Shown here piece by piece: positions 55,660 to 64,000 of a DNA stretch of 64,000 nucleotides. The stretch covers positions 3,534,001-3,598,000 of the forward strand of contig NZ_CP072203.1 in the NCBI RefSeq assembly GCF_017654315.1. The letters run 5' to 3'. This DNA is from Gordonia polyisoprenivorans. Its GTDB lineage: Bacteria > Actinomycetota > Actinomycetes > Mycobacteriales > Mycobacteriaceae. Within the stretch, counting starts at the first letter, position 1. Every line of letters starts with the position of its first letter. The translations under genes were made by a program, and so were the position numbers. The notes beneath the pieces are model-generated. The model worked only from the letters and a program-made list of their open reading frames with translations. It ran no database searches and was not told the origin of the DNA.

Positions 55660-57228
55660 TTGTACGGAGTACGAAAGGCGGTCGCGAGTACGGCCGCCGG
55701 ATGCGCGCTGTGTCTCGGTGCGGTCGTCCCGATGACCCTGTCGGCAACGGTTGCCCACGCCGGCGTGGATTCGGTTGTCAGGGGCCTGGTCGACTCCGAG
55801 GTGGTGAGTTATGCCTTCGCCGACGACTGCCCGGTCCCGCCCGATGCCGATGACACCTCGATCAACCCGGACTGTCCGGACTGGCTGGGCACGCACGATC
55901 CGCATGCGGATCGCAGCACCATCATCGTGGTGACCCCGGGTACCGACGACGGCACGTTGTATCCGCGGATCAAGGGGATGCGCGCCGGACGGGAAACCGT
56001 CGTGGTCAACTACCCGCAGTCGCTGGCGCCCCTCACGTCAGGACAATCCGGCGCGATCCTGCCCATTTTCGCCCCGCCCTATGACCAGTCCCGTGACGTC
56101 GCCGTCGAGGGCAACGTCGCCGTGATGAAGGCCTTCCTGGATTCCGGACTCGGCACCCACGTCGTCTACACCGGCTACTCGCAGGGCGCCGAAGCGCTGG
56201 GCAACGCCGCCGAACAAGCCGTCGCGTCGGGCTCCATCGACACGGCCAACTCGCACATCATCCTCATCTCCGATCCGCGCTCCCCGTGGGGGTTGAAGGC
56301 GTGGGCCGCCGAGCAACCGCTGGTGGGGGCGTTCTTCGAGGCGTTCGGTGCGGAATCCAACGGTGCCCGCGATCCGGGTGCGACGGGCAACCAACTGCCG
56401 GTGACCTCGGTGATCGTGGTGGGTGATCCGGTCGCCAACTTCCAGTGGGTCTGGTATCGGCCGGTGAGTTCACTTCTCGTCGACGCGGCAGGCTTCATCA
56501 CCATCCACTCCGGCATGGGCGCCGACAACTACGGCGACCTCATCGACTACAGCCAGGAACCGACCACGCTCTACAGCCAGGACGGCAACACCACCTACCT
56601 CGTCTATCAGCCCGATCACCATCCGCTGACGATGCTGGCGATGCTGGTCAACGACGAACTCGGGATCGGCTACGACACCGCCGACCTCGCACGCTGGGAC
56701 AAGGTCAACAACGCCTTCTATCCGCTGCAGGGCCCCGCCGTCGACAACGCGGCCGTACCTGTCGTGACCGGCCCGGACCAACGCCCGACGCCGTCGCCAC
56801 AAGCCCGGATGGCAGCCACACCCGACACCGCTGCGTCGCCGGGTGACAACTCGGCACCGAGCGAAACCACTGCACCCGAACAGGATTCGGCGCTCACGGC
56901 ACCGACGACCTCCGGGCGACATCGAGCACCCGAGGCGCCCGGCGACGACCAGACATCCGCCACCCAGACCGGGACCACCCAGACGGGGACCACCGGGACC
57001 ACGCAGTCCCCGGCCGAGCAGCCCGCACAGGGCGGGGGACGGCACCGCCTACAGGGCAGTGGTCGGCACGCCGACACCGGCACGACGACCTCGGGTTCGA
57101 CGACCTCGGGTACGACCGGCACGGCAACGACGGGTACAGGAACAACAGGCACGGTCGGCGCAGGTGACGGGGGAGCAGGTGGCGGGGGCTCAGGCGACGG
57201 CGCTTCGGGCGCCACCAACGCCGGGTGA
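55660..57228 (+). CDS. Secreted PE-PPE-domain serine hydrolase with a Thr/Gly-rich tail
   Basis: A 522-residue protein. A signal peptide (YGVRKAVASTAAGCALCLGAV, continuing to THL-like AHA cleavage near residue 36) is followed by an alpha/beta-hydrolase of the PE-PPE (PF08237) type: a TIIVVTPGTDDG strand and loop, the nucleophile elbow YTGYSQGAEAL, VIVVGDPVANFQWVWYRP with the acid, and YLVYQPDHHPLTML with the His. After about residue 375 the tail is low-complexity, with Thr/Ser/Pro then TTSGTTG-type runs and a Gly-rich end, with GRHR motifs, suggesting a wall-associated or surface-exposed extension. The TTG at 55660 has GAGGGGA seven bases upstream and starts the signal peptide; the in-frame GTG at 55636 has no such site. 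Mycobacterial relatives act as esterases. Confidence 0.82.
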   Translation: MYGVRKAVASTAAGCALCLGAVVPMTLSATVAHAGVDSVVRGLVDSEVVSYAFADDCPVPPDADDTSINPDCPDWLGTHDPHADRSTIIVVTPGTDDGTLYPRIKGMRAGRETVVVNYPQSLAPLTSGQSGAILPIFAPPYDQSRDVAVEGNVAVMKAFLDSGLGTHVVYTGYSQGAEALGNAAEQAVASGSIDTANSHIILISDPRSPWGLKAWAAEQPLVGAFFEAFGAESNGARDPGATGNQLPVTSVIVVGDPVANFQWVWYRPVSSLLVDAAGFITIHSGMGADNYGDLIDYSQEPTTLYSQDGNTTYLVYQPDHHPLTMLAMLVNDELGIGYDTADLARWDKVNNAFYPLQGPAVDNAAVPVVTGPDQRPTPSPQARMAATPDTAASPGDNSAPSETTAPEQDSALTAPTTSGRHRAPEAPGDDQTSATQTGTTQTGTTGTTQSPAEQPAQGGGRHRLQGSGRHADTGTTTSGSTTSGTTGTATTGTGTTGTVGAGDGGAGGGGSGDGASGATNAG

Positions 57229-57257
57229 TCTGACACACCACCCGGCCGATTGTCGGC

Positions 57258-58172
57258 TTAGGCCGTGAAACCCGTTGGCGGACCCGGGTATTCGGGAATC
57301 TGGCCACCGAACTCGGGGCACCGCTCGTGATGCTCGCAGTAGCGGCACAGACGTGATCGACGGGGCCGGAAGTCGCCGGAGGCGACGGCCGCCCGGATCG
57401 CCCGCCAGATCGCCGACAAGGTGCGACCGAAACGCTCGAGTTCGTCGCGATCGGGGGTGTAGGTGAGCACCTGCCCGTCGGAGAGATACATCAGTTGCAG
57501 ACGGGCGGGGACCACACCCCGAATCCGCAGGATCGCCAGCGCGTAGAACTTCATCTGGAACAGTGCCTTGGCCTCGTAGGCCTCACCGGGCGCGCGGCCG
57601 GTCTTGTAGTCGACCACCCGGATCTCCCCGGTGGGTGCGATGTCGATGCGATCGATGAAACCGCGCATGAGCACGTCGTCGGCCTCGATCTCGACGTGTT
57701 CCTCCACGGCGGCCGCATCGAAGGCCGTCGGATTCTCCATCCGGTAGTAGTTCTCGATGAGTCCGTGCGCCTCGGCGAGGAAGGCCTCGTGATCACCCGG
57801 TCCGATCAGCTCGGCCAGCGACGGATCGGCCTCGCACAACGCCGCCCAGGCACCCTCCACCAGAAAGTCCGCGGACTCCTGTGTGCGCAGAGACGCCGGC
57901 ATGTCGAAGAGGTTCTCGAGCGCGGCGTGGACGACCGTTCCGCGGGTCTGAGCCTTCGTGGGAGTCTCGGGGAACCTGTCGATCGCACGATAGCGATAGA
58001 GCAGCGGGCATTGTTTGAAGTCGGCGGCACGTGAGGGCGACAACGCCAACGGCCGACCGACGAGACCGCGCCCCGAACCCGGCGCGGACACCTCGTCCGC
58101 GGCCGGGGCGCCTGCGGCCGAAACGGGTGCAGCGGTGGCCTGGGTGGACCCGGGAGAAACTGTGGTCGTCAC
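57258..58172 (-). CDS. RecB-like PD-(D/E)XK nuclease with Fe-S cysteines (Rv2119-like)
   Basis: A 304-residue Cas4/AddB-C-terminal-like exonuclease. After a Pro/Ala-rich leader it begins LALSPSRAADFKQCPLLYRY with the first cluster Cys, continues with RGTVVHAALENLF (the motif I His), DVLMRGFIDRID (catalytic Asp), IRVVDYKTGR (motif III Asp and Lys), and ends RLCRYCEHHERCPEFG, which supplies the other three Cys of a 4Fe-4S site. The GTG at 58172 is used; no Shine-Dalgarno is seen. The frame extends upstream through the 22-base repeat array to 58289, but that part is repeat-derived and not favoured. It is divergent from trmI. Confidence 0.9.
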   Translation of the reverse strand: MTTTVSPGSTQATAAPVSAAGAPAADEVSAPGSGRGLVGRPLALSPSRAADFKQCPLLYRYRAIDRFPETPTKAQTRGTVVHAALENLFDMPASLRTQESADFLVEGAWAALCEADPSLAELIGPGDHEAFLAEAHGLIENYYRMENPTAFDAAAVEEHVEIEADDVLMRGFIDRIDIAPTGEIRVVDYKTGRAPGEAYEAKALFQMKFYALAILRIRGVVPARLQLMYLSDGQVLTYTPDRDELERFGRTLSAIWRAIRAAVASGDFRPRRSRLCRYCEHHERCPEFGGQIPEYPGPPTGFTA

Positions 58173-58195
58173 ATTTGGCAGGGTAGGGCGCGGCT

Positions 58196-58304
58196 GTGAC
58201 AAACCCGCGCACATCGGTGACAAACGCCGCAAACGTCGGTGACAAACGCCGCAAACGTCGGTGACAAACGCCGCAAACGTCGGTGACAAACGCCGCGAAC
58301 GTCG
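58196..58304. repeat. 22-base tandem repeat between the RecB-like gene and trmI
   Basis: Five contiguous units. The first (21 bases, 58196) is diverged, units at 58217, 58239 and 58261 are identical, and the one at 58283 differs by one base. Each begins GTGACAAA. The array lies in the shared upstream region of two divergent genes, just outside the RecB-like start. There are no spacers, so this is not CRISPR. Confidence 0.94.
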
Positions 58305-58345
58305 GTGGACACACCGTCAGCATCGGAAACGTCCTGCCACAGTAG

Positions 58346-59239
<894 letters not shown>

Positions 59240-59412
59240 ATCCGCGCACGGCCGAGCCGGAAACATCGCTAATACGTTGCGAAGACGCACATTTAACACA
59301 CCATCAACATCTCTCCTCGCGCAGTGCACGGCGATTCTTCTCTCCTGCCGGTAGCGTGGTGTTACGGCGCAAGTGCTCCATTGGGAGCGATTGCCGGGGA
59401 GAGGAGTCAGCA

Positions 59413-61230
59413 ATGACCGAATCTGATCGCCACGAAGCCTCGGTGGAGAACACGGGCAGCAATGACCCGAGCGAGTCCGCGCATGCGCGCGACGTCGAGG
59501 CGGGGGAGACCTTCACCCCTGCCTACACCCCACCTCTGGCCGCGGCCCGCGCGGAACGGGAGCGCTCGGCATTCACCCGGGCCTCGGATCCGAGGGATCT
59601 CCAGGATCGCGTCGACAACCTCACCGCCCGCAACGCCAAGCTCCTCGAAACCCTGAAAGAGGCGCGTCAGCAACTCGTCGCCCTGCGCGAAGAGGTCGAC
59701 CGGCTCGGTCAGCCCCCCAGTGGCTACGGCGTGCTGCTCGAGATCCATCCCGATCAGACCGTCGACGTGTTCACCTCGGGCCGAAAGATGCGCCTGACGT
59801 GCTCGCCGAACATCGACACCGAGGTGCTGCACAAGGGGCAGACACTGCGCCTCAACGAGGCGCTGACGATCGTCGAGGCCTGCGACTTCGATTCGGTCGG
59901 CGAGATCAGCACGCTGCGTGAGGTTCTCGGTGACGGGAACCGCGCACTCGTCGTCGGGCACGCCGACGAGGAGCGTGTGGTGTGGCTGGCCGAACCGCTG
60001 CGCGGCGAGGTCGACGGCGAGGACGGCAAGCGTCGCAAGCTGCGCCCGGGTGACTCCCTGCTCATCGACACCAAGGCGGGCTTCGCCTTCGAGCGCGTTC
60101 CCAAGGCCGAGGTCGAGGATCTCGTGCTCGAGGAGGTGCCCGACGTCGGCTACGAGGACATCGGTGGCCTCGGCCGCCAGATCGAGCAGATCCGCGACGC
60201 CGTCGAGCTGCCCTTCCTGCACAAGGATCTCTTCCGCGACTACGCGCTGCGTCCGCCCAAGGGTGTGCTGCTCTACGGTCCTCCCGGCTGCGGTAAGACG
60301 CTGATCGCCAAGGCGGTGGCCAATTCGCTCGCCAAGAAGATCGCCCAGGTGCGTGGCGACGACGCCAAGGAGGCCAAGTCCTACTTCCTCAACATCAAGG
60401 GCCCCGAACTGCTCAACAAGTTCGTCGGCGAGACCGAGCGGCACATCCGCCTGATCTTCCAGCGGGCCCGGGAGAAGGCATCGGAGGGCACACCGGTCAT
60501 CGTGTTCTTCGACGAGATGGATTCGATCTTCCGGACCCGTGGCTCGGGTGTCTCCTCGGACGTGGAGACCACCGTGGTCCCGCAGCTCCTCAGCGAGATC
60601 GACGGTGTCGAAGGCCTCGAGAACGTCATCGTCATCGGTGCCTCCAACCGTGAGGACATGATCGATCCCGCCATCCTGCGACCGGGTCGACTCGACGTGA
60701 AGATCAAGATCGAACGCCCCGACGCCGAGTCGGCGATCGACATCTTCTCCAAGTACCTCACCGAGTCACTGCCGGTGCACGCCGACGACCTCGGTGAGTT
60801 CGGGGGCGACCGGACCGCATGCCTCGACGCGATGATCGAGAAGGTCGTCGAGCGTATGTACGCCGAGAGCGACGAGAACCGCTTCCTGGAGGTGACCTAC
60901 GCCAACGGCGACAAGGAGGTCATGTACTTCAAGGACTTCAACTCCGGCGCGATGATCCAGAACGTCGTCGACCGCGCGAAGAAGTACGCCATCAAGTCGC
61001 AATTGGACACCGGCGCACCGGGTCTGCGAGTGCAGCACCTGTTCGACTCGATCCTCGACGAGTTCGCCGAGAACGAGGATCTGCCCAACACCACCAACCC
61101 CGACGACTGGGCCCGCATCTCGGGCAAGAAGGGCGAGCGGATCGTCTACATCCGCACGCTGGTCACCGGCAAGAGTTCGGGTGCGAGCCGCGCCATCGAC
61201 ACCGAGACCAATACCGGCCAGTACCTGTAG
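59413..61230 (+). CDS. mpa: Proteasome-associated AAA ATPase Mpa/ARC
   Basis: A 605-residue ring ATPase that recognises pupylated proteins, unfolds them and feeds them to the 20S proteasome. A disordered N-terminus leads to a coiled coil (about 55-95, [36 protein letters not shown]), then tandem OB domains (about 100-240), and one AAA domain with Walker [17 protein letters not shown], Walker [11 protein letters not shown], sensor 1 [11 protein letters not shown] and the Arg fingers in [10 protein letters not shown]. The C-terminus GQYL carries the penultimate Tyr that opens the proteasome gate. GAGGAG lies eight bases before ATG 59413. The pup, prcB and prcA genes that usually follow are not next to it; a different transporter gene follows. 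Confidence 0.97.
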   Translation: MTESDRHEASVENTGSNDPSESAHARDVEAGETFTPAYTPPLAAARAERERSAFTRASDPRDLQDRVDNLTARNAKLLETLKEARQQLVALREEVDRLGQPPSGYGVLLEIHPDQTVDVFTSGRKMRLTCSPNIDTEVLHKGQTLRLNEALTIVEACDFDSVGEISTLREVLGDGNRALVVGHADEERVVWLAEPLRGEVDGEDGKRRKLRPGDSLLIDTKAGFAFERVPKAEVEDLVLEEVPDVGYEDIGGLGRQIEQIRDAVELPFLHKDLFRDYALRPPKGVLLYGPPGCGKTLIAKAVANSLAKKIAQVRGDDAKEAKSYFLNIKGPELLNKFVGETERHIRLIFQRAREKASEGTPVIVFFDEMDSIFRTRGSGVSSDVETTVVPQLLSEIDGVEGLENVIVIGASNREDMIDPAILRPGRLDVKIKIERPDAESAIDIFSKYLTESLPVHADDLGEFGGDRTACLDAMIEKVVERMYAESDENRFLEVTYANGDKEVMYFKDFNSGAMIQNVVDRAKKYAIKSQLDTGAPGLRVQHLFDSILDEFAENEDLPNTTNPDDWARISGKKGERIVYIRTLVTGKSSGASRAIDTETNTGQYL

Positions 61231-61258
61231 GTCGACTCCGGCCCGAGTCCGGTTCGGC

Positions 61259-61289
61259 GCTGCCCACTCCCGATTCGGGAGTGGGCAGC
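61259..61289. terminator. Hairpin terminator after mpa
   Basis: A perfect 15-base stem (GCTGCCCACTCCCGA and its complement) around a single central T, 28 bases after the mpa stop, followed by GGCCGTTTC. It is very GC-rich and has a weak T stretch. It probably separates mpa from the next gene. Confidence 0.75.
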
Positions 61290-61404
61290 GGCCGTTTCAC
61301 CCCTGTCCGTGTCGTCGGTACCGTCCGTCGGCGTCCCGATTTGTCCGTCATGCACACGACGAGGCGGGGACGGGTGGCCTCGGACGCACTAGAGTCTGTC
61401 GGTG

Positions 61405-63972
61405 ATGAACAGCAGCGTCTCGATGATCCCCGGCCGGCTGACGGTTGCCGGGATCACGCACCGACTCGGCGATTCGCCACGGGTTCGTATCGGCCGTACC
61501 CCCGACAACGACGTCGTCGTGAACCACCCGCTGGTATCTCGGCATCACCTGTCGATCGAGTGGCGGGGGACCGGCTGGTGGGCGGTCGACGCCGGTAGTA
61601 CCAACGGCTTCTTCCACGGTCCGCAGCGGGTGTCCGAGCTACCGCTCACCGCGGGCGCAGGCTTCCGGCTCGGTGACGCGACCACCGGCCCGCTCGTCGA
61701 GGTGGCGCTCGATGCCCCACCTGTGGCGGGCACCGCCGGGCAGCAGTATGGCACCGCGGCGCGTCCGGGTTCGCCACCGCCACCGCCGCAACCCCCGCGA
61801 CGCCCTCCGGCGGCGCCGCCGGGCCCGGTGGGGTCCGGTCCACGTCCGGCCGCTGCGGGCTCTTCCCGGATGCCGATGCGCGTACCGGCGCCAGGATCCT
61901 ATGAACCCGGCGCGGTCGCACCGATGCCCGCCGAACTCGCCGATGCGCCGCACCTGCAGGCACTCAAGCAGAATGTCTCGGCGATCTATCAACTGCCCGG
62001 ACGCGCCGAACGTCCGGGCCGCGAGACGATCTCGTTGGCGGGCTCGCAGTCGATCGGCCGCACCCCCGACAACGACATCGTCGTCAGCGACGTACTCGCC
62101 TCGCGTCACCACGCCCGGGTGTTGTCCCGACCCGACGGTCTCTACATCGAAGACCTCGGAAGCGTCAACGGCACCTATGTCAACGGTCAACGCGTGCAAC
62201 GGGTTCGGCTGACCGACGGCAACGTCGTCACCATCGGCAACAGCGACTTCGTGGTCTCCGCCGGCAGCCTGATGCGCGGCCAGGCCCAGGATGTGGTCGC
62301 CGGTGGCCTCCAGGTCAACGGTGTGAGCCTCGTCGTCGACGGGGGTAAGAAACTCCTGCAGGATGTCGAGTTCTCGGCCCGACCCGGATCACTGACCGCG
62401 GTGATCGGGCCCTCGGGTGCGGGCAAGTCGACCGTCTCGCGCATCGTCGCCGGGCTGAATTCGCCGACCAGTGGGCGGGTCACCTTCGAGAACCGCAGCG
62501 TCCACGAGGAATACGACTCGCTGCGCACCCGCATCGGCATGGTGCCGCAGAAGGACGTCCTGCACCACAAGCTCACCCTGCGCCAGGCCCTGCGCTATGC
62601 CGCCGAGCTGCGTCTGCCACCGGATCTGTCGAAAGCCGACCGCGACAACGTGATCAACGGTGTGCTCGCCGAGTTGCAACTCACCGAGCATGTCGACACA
62701 CGCGTCGAGAAGCTCTCCGGTGGCCAGCAGAAACGCGCATCGGTGGCGATGGAGTTGCTCACCGGGCCCTCGCTGCTCATCCTCGACGAGCCGACCTCCG
62801 GCCTCGATCCGGCCCTCGACCGCCAGGTGATGTCGACGCTGCGACGCCTCGCCGACGCCGGCCGCGTGGTCCTGGTGGTCACCCACTCGCTGACCTACCT
62901 GTCGATGTGCGATCAGGTGCTGCTGCTCGCGCCGGGCGGCAAGACCGCCTACTGCGGACCGCCCACACAGGTCGGGGCCGCGATGGGCACCTCGGACTGG
63001 GCGGAGATCTTCGCCTTCGTCGCCGATGCCCCCGACACCGCACACATGCGGTATCTGCAGGGCAGGCGCGCGCCCACACCACCGCCCCCGCCGCGGCCGC
63101 CGGGCCCGCCGATACCGGTGCCGCAGACCAGCTTCACGCGACAGTCGAGCACGATCGGTCGCCGGCAGGTACGCCTGATCTTCGCCGACGTCGGCTATCT
63201 GGCGTTCCTCATCCTGCTCCCGGTGGTGCTCGGATTGCTGACGCTGGTCATCCCGGGCAGCGACGGATTCAACGCCAAGATGGCCGCCGACCCCAACCTG
63301 ATCCCGCCGCGTCCGGCGGCCAAGGATCCGGTCGAGGCGGTGCAGATCCTCGTCGTGCTGGTGGTGGGGGCGGCGTTCATGGGTGCGGCATTGACGATGC
63401 GCGATCTGGTCGGTGAGCGCGACATCTTCGAACGTGAGCGGGCGGTCGGGCTGCGACCCGGCGCCTACCTGTGGGCAAAGGTGGTGGTGTTCTTCATCAC
63501 CGCGATCCTGCAGAGCGCGGTGATGGTCGCGATCACCTTCGCCGGCCGGGGATTGCCACAGCTCGGTGGTCCGCTGGTGCCGCCACCGGTGGCGTTGTTC
63601 GTCGCGATCGCCGCGCTGGCATGCGTGTCCACCCTGGTCGGACTGGCGATCTCGGCGGCGGTTCGCTCGCAGGAGCAGGCGATGCCCCCGCTGGTGATCA
63701 TCATCATGGTGCAGTTGGTGTTCTGCGGTGGCCTGTTCGCACTGGACAAGCCCGGCCTGCAACAGCTCTCGTGGATCTTCCCGTCCTACTGGGGCTACGT
63801 GGCGTCGGCGGGCGCAGTCGATCTGCCCACCATCAATCCCGATGCGACCCAGAAGGTCTCCCTCTGGCAGACCTCACCCGCGCACGCCGGACTGGCATTC
63901 GGGGTGCTGCTGGTGATCGCGGTGATCCTCTACCTGTTCACCTACTCGCGTCTGCGGCTCAAGAAGCGCTGA
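61405..63972 (+). CDS. Rv1747-like ABC transporter with two FHA domains
   Basis: An 855-residue half-transporter. FHA1 about 10-100 (RIGRTPDNDVVVNHPLVSRHH, GSTNGFF); a Pro/Arg-rich linker 110-165; FHA2 about 195-290 (SIGRTPDNDIVVSDVLASRHH, GSVNGTYVNG); an ATP-binding domain about 300-530 with Walker [14 protein letters not shown], signature KLSGGQQKRASVAME and Walker B LLILDEPTSGLD; a Pro-rich linker; then a membrane domain with six spans (ABC2 type, ending LYLFTYSRLRLKKR). FHA domains bind phosphothreonine. In M. tuberculosis the homologue is regulated by the kinase PknF and linked to PIM-type lipid export. ATG 61405 or the adjacent GTG 61402 is the start, without a Shine-Dalgarno; TAGAGT ten bases upstream suggests a near-leaderless transcript. 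Confidence 0.94.
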   Translation: MNSSVSMIPGRLTVAGITHRLGDSPRVRIGRTPDNDVVVNHPLVSRHHLSIEWRGTGWWAVDAGSTNGFFHGPQRVSELPLTAGAGFRLGDATTGPLVEVALDAPPVAGTAGQQYGTAARPGSPPPPPQPPRRPPAAPPGPVGSGPRPAAAGSSRMPMRVPAPGSYEPGAVAPMPAELADAPHLQALKQNVSAIYQLPGRAERPGRETISLAGSQSIGRTPDNDIVVSDVLASRHHARVLSRPDGLYIEDLGSVNGTYVNGQRVQRVRLTDGNVVTIGNSDFVVSAGSLMRGQAQDVVAGGLQVNGVSLVVDGGKKLLQDVEFSARPGSLTAVIGPSGAGKSTVSRIVAGLNSPTSGRVTFENRSVHEEYDSLRTRIGMVPQKDVLHHKLTLRQALRYAAELRLPPDLSKADRDNVINGVLAELQLTEHVDTRVEKLSGGQQKRASVAMELLTGPSLLILDEPTSGLDPALDRQVMSTLRRLADAGRVVLVVTHSLTYLSMCDQVLLLAPGGKTAYCGPPTQVGAAMGTSDWAEIFAFVADAPDTAHMRYLQGRRAPTPPPPPRPPGPPIPVPQTSFTRQSSTIGRRQVRLIFADVGYLAFLILLPVVLGLLTLVIPGSDGFNAKMAADPNLIPPRPAAKDPVEAVQILVVLVVGAAFMGAALTMRDLVGERDIFERERAVGLRPGAYLWAKVVVFFITAILQSAVMVAITFAGRGLPQLGGPLVPPPVALFVAIAALACVSTLVGLAISAAVRSQEQAMPPLVIIIMVQLVFCGGLFALDKPGLQQLSWIFPSYWGYVASAGAVDLPTINPDATQKVSLWQTSPAHAGLAFGVLLVIAVILYLFTYSRLRLKKR

Positions 63973-64000
63973 GCCGCAGACGCGCGCGGCCTCCGAGCCC

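Noticed and set aside
58196..58304. CRISPR array
   Set aside because: Units are contiguous 22-mers with no spacers and no cas genes; the nearby Cas4-like nuclease is the conserved Rv2119-type RecB protein.

Overview
The window comes from a high-GC actinobacterium of the mycolic-acid group (Mycobacteriales/Corynebacteriales). Gordonia or a close relative is my best guess. Support comes from the mycothiol gene mshC, the proteasomal ATPase mpa/ARC, an Rv1747-like FHA-ABC transporter, an lppL-like lipoprotein, a secreted PE-PPE-domain hydrolase, and gene order over 35.6-61.2 kb that follows the Mycobacterium tuberculosis Rv2141c to Rv2115c neighbourhood. Genus is an inference; no rRNA gene is present.

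Region 1 (1-32.2 kb) is a catecholate siderophore gene cluster. It holds the start of a 2,3-dihydroxybenzoate (DHB) isochorismatase (1-230), the DHB-AMP ligase dhbE (253-1830), an EntS-like exporter (1841-3172), and three NRPS genes that overlap head to tail by 4 bases (27595 down to 3172). It also holds a freestanding aryl carrier protein (27772-28023), a flavin-dependent halogenase (28020-29531), isochorismate synthase (29557-30753) and an L-ornithine N5-monooxygenase (30963-32249). The three divergent promoter regions carry four matches to the IdeR/DtxR iron box. The likely logic is: chorismate to isochorismate to DHB, activation by DhbE, loading on the carrier protein, chlorination by the halogenase while tethered, then extension by the NRPSs. 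A-domain code reading by eye suggests Gly, unknown, Thr (epimerised), Orn or N5-hydroxy-Orn, unknown, and a possibly cationic residue (epimerised). No thioesterase domain and no MbtH protein lie in the window. The last NRPS begins with a C domain followed by a decayed epimerase-like domain and a C domain lacking both catalytic histidines. This looks like the scar of a lost adenylation-thiolation unit.

Region 2 (32.3-35.5 kb) holds a luciferase-like monooxygenase, a nucleoside hydrolase, an MscS channel, a strong hairpin terminator and tRNA-Leu(GAG).

Region 3 (35.6-64 kb) is conserved housekeeping sequence: M20 peptidase, PEBP protein, pyrD-DUF5703-lppL, uppP, histidine phosphatase-DUF3090-SCO1664, mshC, PAC2, metH, inorganic pyrophosphatase, a polytopic membrane protein, HAD-hisE-hisG, a thioesterase, a PE-PPE hydrolase, a RecB-like nuclease, trmI, mpa and an Rv1747-like transporter. 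Three intergenic tandem repeats, two of them overlapping the 3' end of a gene, share a GTGACA core.
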